NCBI RefSeq assembly: GCF_000003605.2
Contig: NW_003140833.1
Span: 104,539-115,246 of the forward strand
DNA from: Saccoglossus kowalevskii
Taxonomy: Eukaryota > Hemichordata > Enteropneusta > Harrimaniidae
Direction: 5' to 3'
Length of the DNA: 10,708 nt
Shown here: piece by piece, positions 6,949 to 10,708 of the stretch
Layout of the letters: each line of letters starts with the position of its first letter
How positions within the stretch are numbered: position 1 is the stretch's first letter
Position numbers and translations under genes: made by a program
Notes under the pieces: generated by a model
What the model was told of the DNA's origin: nothing
Databases searched by the model: none
Seen by the model: the letters and a program-made list of their open reading frames with translations, nothing else

Positions 6949-9900
6949 CTAAAATAGAAATATTCAAGTGTGATTGGTAGTCATATTGGTTTTATGTTAC
7001 TATTATGTTATAAATTTGAAAGCAGCAAAATGCACGGACTATTTTATAATATATAAAACGACAGAAAGAATTTTATTTATTATTTTATGAAAATAAATAT
7101 ATAAAGGGTGGACAGGCGAAAAGGTGTTTAAAGTAAAGTAGTTGAACTGATATCAAGATTTAGTACATTTAGGAAAGAAAGGGGGATTAGCTGTACATCA
7201 TTGCGTCATAACACTAAAAAGACGGAGACTAGTGCATTAATTGGTGAGACTGAGTCGAGGTACTTATTTGGGCTAACATTGCGTCTGAGGACTTATCACG
7301 TTATAATGAGCAGTGCCGAATCGTTTATATCAATTATAATGAGAAGAAATAAATCAACTGTTTAGCTAGCATGTCGACGACGATAATCAGAGCTAACACG
7401 CTCATACGAGAGGATGCTGGTAAAAATAACCAGGGATTCCTAAAGGTGGCCATGCTAACAAAGATGGCGACTTTGCTTGTTGTGCAGACTAAGAGTTAAC
7501 TACGTATTTCATGCAATAATTAGAACACATAGAGTGACTCTATGAGATCTAGTCGATATATAGTACACATCGAGAACTCGTATTCAAGCTTACTGCTGGG
7601 GGCTCAGTTAGTTGTGGAGAAGTCACTGTTTATCAACACAAATCACTGACGTGCGCGACTACCGCTTCAAAATGAACAAATCATAACGGGTATGTTATTT
7701 CAAAGATTCATAAAATGTGGGTGAATATTGTATATCCACGCATAAACATGTCTGTGCATTGTCCTATATCCAGATAACAGGTGGTTCTGATCAGCCAATA
7801 AGGGCGTCCCATCAGAAGAGAATACTGTCACATTGTGCTATGTATACGTTTAATAAAAGATACATTTAAGTTGATGATATATGCTTCAGTGCAATAATAT
7901 AACAACCAGCACGCCAAGTAATTACTCTAATAGGAAGGTATGTACGTTTCATTAAATGAACTCACCTTCTGAACTTGCATTAACAGCAATCTATATAAAA
8001 AAAACATTAAATATTGTGTCAGTAAAAACTGAAGCCTGAATCTGTATTTACAAATGAAGAAATGGAAATTACTACAAATATCAAGGAAAGTTGAATTACT
8101 TGGAACAACGGAATTAATTTCTTGCAGTATAAGAGAGATAAATTTGTGAACCATCCTCGAATTGAATTACATAAACACTGAAATAAACAGCTTCATAAAC
8201 GTTCAAGCTATAAATAGTTTTTGCCCATAAGGCTGTTCTTTTTGTGTCGTGTCTTAGCACTTTCATTGGAAGTAAGGTGTACTACTTTACCTGGTGTGAT
8301 CTTGTAGTCGTAAGCATGGCGTTGTTTGTTGTTGTGATTGTAAATGAATAATAATATATGCTGTTTTCTTCTTGATTTTCAGTTGGAATTCCAAGCAAGT
8401 TTTCATCGAGTTCTACGGCGTAATCTCTATAATAACACTCATCGTCTTTTGGTATGCAAGCACAGTTTGGAAGCTCACATAATGAAACACCGATCTGAAA
8501 ACAGGAGAATTTGCTACTGATTTATGTCTGGTGATGACAACTTGTGCAAAGTATCGCTTCTAACGACATGCACAGTCAGAATTCGATAAGTTACTGTAGG
8601 AATTTACCGTTGGTTTTTTCACAACAACCTGACCACTACCACGCGTCACGTTGACATTCACCAAGTCCATCAAATGCCACTGAATAGTATGTACTCCACT
8701 GTGGTCATCGTAGGTTTGGAAAATAATCCTGGGATAAAAAGGAATATCTAGTGTGAAGTTGTAATGCGTCACTGACTGAAGGGAATTCAAAATGACACAC
8801 TCAGAAAAAGGTTTGCTGTCGTAAAAGCAACATATGTTGCAATTGTTAAATAAAACCCCTCCCCCCTCCCCGTGCCGCCACCACTGATCGTACCATCCCC
8901 ACGCCTGGATAATCAAACGCGTACTGATGCTACCCAACGCTATGCATTGTCAACATTCTTGTGCCTCAAACATTCACAATTTGCTCACTCGTATGTTTTT
9001 TCCTGTTGACTCACAACATTCACAAACCAGTGTATGTTAGATGGCGCTCTTTTTGTGACACCGGAATCTAGACATGAAATCACAATTGATAGTGCCTGGT
9101 GTTGGCACGTGTCTTTGTATATGTCTCGTCTGAGGTTAAATATGGATTGCGTTAACACACTAAGACACATTAAATAAACAACTGCGTTCACGTGGGAGTC
9201 ATACATCATATTATATTGTACGTACCGTAAAGTAGATGGTTTTACATTTTTTACTGACGATATATTATGGATTTCTGGTCGCGACGAATCCACGTGAATC
9301 AGAACATCATCTTGGTTGCTGTTGCCCATCACGTCTGTAGCTCTCACCCATAAATGAATGGAATCACCGTCGTTACGGGGAACATCGAAATGTTGGAACT
9401 CATGCTATCAAAAAAGAGTATAAACAATTTAGAATTTAAATATAAACTCATTTTTCTGTCGAATATGGTCGAACATTTCAATATAGTATTTCACTTAAGT
9501 TTAGTGATTACAGTCACTTCCATTAATAATTTCATAGCACAAATTCTGAAATTTAATCATTTGTTATGAAGATGTCCATTATCAAGTACCATGACGTTTT
9601 CAATGCTGCTCCAGACTCCTGATGGATAACTGATAGTGCGACCTCCCTTGTTGTCTATATCGTAGTTCACTTCAAATCGGACGATGGCGTTGATGTTTGG
9701 TATTGCTTCACGTGACCTGGTTGCTGGAGGTTGACCCGTGACCTCTTCGTATTGTGACGTCAACGGAGGTGAATCATCTTCAATTGCGTTGAGGAATTTG
9801 TGTTGTCTGTGAAACCAGTTATAGAAATGTCCTGTCCACCGTAGCACCACCTGTGAAGCAATGCGTGAGAGGCTTGCGTGAAAACATTCAAATTGCTGTA

Positions 9901-10400
9901 GTGCTCACACCACTAAGAAACGAAGTTCTGTACGACAAATACTATTAGATGTTAATGAAAGGTCATAATTAGTATGATTAATACACTAATTATCAAAAGA
10001 TTTGAGATATGCACTCTTTGTTCTAAATTATGTATATTATTGATATCGCGTCAAACTATTAGTTGTTATAATGTGCTTTATGATGTGGAGAGAATCCGTG
10101 ATTATTACCTACACAGTAAAGAATAACGATGTTTAATATATATCAAAATTGATTGAATAGTGTATCCATGAAATATTCTGAACTAAATTTTCTAACTTAC
10201 TCTGGGCCCTGTGTTGTTTGTATCTTGAAGATCAGTTTGCCAAAGAAAGGATGTATTCTCTGCTGCCGAATCAACCCACATAGGGTACTGGTCAGTCGTA
10301 TCAATATCTACTGCGTTGACGTCATCGAATATCAAAAACCGCCGGGCCCTATTATGGTTACCGGCCACGTCATCAACAATCAACATGACACAATACACTC
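6578..10400 (-). CDS. Type I membrane receptor with tyrosine-rich, ITAM-like tail (3' part, seven exons)
   Basis: Gene-level entry: exons 10400-10201, 9850-9590, 9404-9222, 8775-8608, 8494-8291, 7990-7966 and 6948-6578. All junctions agree in phase and give an open frame of 470 residues (numbered from exon A). The ectodomain (1-361) carries DDVAGN (10-15), ARRFLIFDD, GHFYN, WVRATDVMGN, HVDSSRP, YDDHSGVHTIQW and CYYRDY, with several N-glycosylation sequons. A single transmembrane helix (about 362-386) is followed by RRKKSK and an 84-residue cytoplasmic tail with tyrosines at 417, 423, 427, 440, 450 and 463. From memory, the ectodomain resembles large, poorly characterised surface proteins of molluscs, brachiopods and lancelets; I know no named domain for it. 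Ligand and function are unknown; signalling by tyrosine phosphorylation is inferred. The N-terminus lies beyond the right edge. Confidence 0.8.
6605..6742 (-). repeat. Two tandem 23-residue tyrosine-motif units in the receptor tail
   Basis: Unit 1 is residues 417-439 (6742-6674) and unit 2 is 440-462 (6673-6605). Aligned without gaps they share both tyrosines and seven identities in all (Y, Q, Y, I, D, I, N), with conservative changes at several other places. A third unit begins with YETP at 463. The pattern is visible at protein level; the nucleotide copies have diverged. Confidence 0.55.
6949..7965 (-). other. Large receptor intron between the microexon and the membrane exon
   Basis: This intron of 1017 bp is the longest in the visible receptor gene. 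It is bounded by GTGAGT and ATTTTAG. No open frame with splice sites and matching phase was found inside it, so no further exon is required. Confidence 0.6.
7966..7990 (-). CDS. Receptor exon F: 25-nt microexon (juxtamembrane linker)
   Basis: The acceptor is very strong (GTTTTTTTTATATAG) and the donor is GAAG|GTGAGT. The 25 nt encode IAVNASSE plus the first base of a Gly codon, phase 0 in and phase 1 out. That is exactly the phase needed to connect exon E (ends in phase 0) to exon G (starts in phase 1), which cannot join directly. It adds an N-glycosylation sequon (NAS). Confidence 0.75.
8291..8494 (-). CDS. Receptor exon E: Cys-containing CYYRDY segment
   Basis: Acceptor CTCCTGTTTTCAG|ATC (phase 0) and donor CACCAG|GTAAAG (phase 0). 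It encodes residues 272-339: a four-cysteine stretch (CELPNCAC, then CYYRDY), followed by YYYSFTITTTNNAMLTTT, a beta-strand pair with the T-N-x-A turn typical of module ends in this type of ectodomain. This is the last extracellular module before the membrane linker. Confidence 0.78.
8608..8775 (-). CDS. Receptor exon D: YDDHSGVHTIQW segment
   Basis: Acceptor TTCCCTTCAG|TCA (phase 0) and donor CCAACG|GTAAAT (phase 0). It encodes residues 216-271, including HYNFT (a sequon), RIIFQTYDDHSGVHTIQWHL and NVTRG (a sequon). An alternative acceptor at 8817-8816 would start the exon at 8815 in phase 2, pairing with the alternative donor of exon C and adding 12 residues net. The solution given keeps DSS-to-DDHSG spacing at 45 residues, close to what I remember for relatives. 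Confidence 0.7.
8856..8871. repeat. Mirror-symmetric C/T tract in the intron between exons C and D
   Basis: The 16 bases CCCCTCCCCCCTCCCC are a perfect mirror repeat, all pyrimidine on the plus strand. The receptor pre-mRNA therefore carries G-runs of 4, 6 and 4, with potential for triplex DNA or a G-quadruplex, just upstream of the exon D acceptors. Confidence 0.7.
9222..9404 (-). CDS. Receptor exon C: WVRATDVMGN / HVDSSRP segment
   Basis: The acceptor has the tract CTCTTTTTTGATAG, phase 0. It encodes residues 155-215: DGDSIHLWVRATDVMGN, then VLIHVDSSRPEIHNI. The D-V-M-G-N turn followed by VDSSRP marks the end of one beta-sandwich module and the start of the next. The 3' boundary is uncertain: donor GTACAA after 9222 (phase 0) or the stronger GTACGT after 9226 (phase 2). 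Confidence 0.75.
9590..9850 (-). CDS. Receptor exon B: RWTGHFYN segment
   Basis: Acceptor TGCTTCACAG|GTG (phase 0). The donor is ATG|GTACTT, weaker than average but the only one in frame before a stop. It encodes residues 68-154 with VVLRWTGHFYNWFHRQHKF near the start and AIPNINAIVRFEVNYDIDN towards the end. The phase-0 joint to exon C gives a sensible continuation (ENVM then HEFQHF). Confidence 0.75.
10201..10400 (-). CDS. Receptor exon A: DDVAGN...ARRFLIFDD segment
   Basis: Acceptor GTCATTTTCAG|GA (phase 1) and donor CCCAGA|GTAAGT (phase 0). It encodes residues 1-67: a beta-strand-like YCVMLIVDDVAGN, then ARRFLIFDD, then a Trp- and Asn-rich stretch with sequons NTS and NNT. The D-x-A-G-N turn is common at the end of Ig-like or bacterial-Ig-like beta-sandwich modules, so this is probably the end of one such module. 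The upstream phase-1 partner is not firmly identified. Confidence 0.75.
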
Positions 10401-10708
10401 CTGAAAATGACAAAAACAATTTTGTTGTTACAATATTGAAAAAGACAGAAAAACGACTCAACCACTGAAGAGTACATGATCACTTGAACAAAAACGTGTC
10501 CGTGTAACGTCATGGTGAAGGTTAGCTGGAACAGTAAACATATAATACTAATTTTAAATTATTATGAAGTGTGTGCGTATCATTTGTACTATCCCGTTCC
10601 GAGAACTGTGTAGATCTACTAGACCCGGGTCCCGTAAAGTGATAGCGAACAGTGTAGTTAGGTAGATATACTATACCTAGGATCACTTAATGAGATAGTG
10701 AACTGTTT

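Noticed and set aside
7927-8154. Open frame on the minus strand across the microexon
   Set aside because: It is mostly AT-rich intron read-through. Only the 25 nt at 7966-7990 have splice sites and phase that fit the receptor.
10463-10525. Possible further receptor exon (after TTTACTGTTCCAG, ending in phase 1 before exon A)
   Set aside because: The phase fits exon A, but the donor GTTGAG is weak, the implied intron is only 62 nt, and the 20-residue peptide does not clearly match the expected module. Left undecided and not annotated.

Overview
The window reads as AT-rich nuclear DNA from an animal, most likely an invertebrate. Coding sequence comes in short pieces bounded by GT...AG introns of about 95-1000 bp, and the two genes belong to animal-type families (an astacin metalloprotease and a tyrosine-rich type I membrane receptor). 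There are no operons or bacterial ribosome sites. The receptor ectodomain resembles, from memory, large surface proteins predicted in molluscs, brachiopods and lancelets, so a lophotrochozoan or basal deuterostome is a reasonable guess. The sequence does not fix the species.

Layout. (1) Positions 1-2160, minus strand: the first four coding exons of an astacin-family zinc metalloprotease. They encode a signal peptide, a propeptide with an FxGD-like aspartate switch, the mature N-terminus and the catalytic-domain start up to the GCWSYVGR segment. All splice phases agree. The HExxH zinc-site exon is not found in the remaining 1.1 kb, so the gene probably continues off the left edge. That last intron carries one coding-like exon candidate on the opposite strand (804-883). 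(2) Positions 2161-about 6480: 4.3 kb with no recognised gene, holding an (AAAAT)n tract, a long E-box palindrome and a 65-nt hairpin-forming inverted repeat. (3) Positions about 6497-10400, minus strand: the last seven exons of a membrane receptor. Five exons encode the ectodomain, one 25-nt microexon encodes the juxtamembrane linker, and a final exon encodes the transmembrane helix, cytoplasmic tail, stop and polyadenylation signals. The 5' part runs off the right edge.

The two genes lie in the same orientation, with the receptor upstream of the protease. Nothing in the sequence shows that they act together. The most notable feature is the receptor tail. Five tyrosines at regular 10/13-residue spacing form two ungapped 23-residue units plus the start of a third, and the second unit is an ITAM-like YxxV-x6-YxxV. 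This predicts phosphotyrosine signalling by a receptor whose ectodomain I cannot assign to a named domain family.
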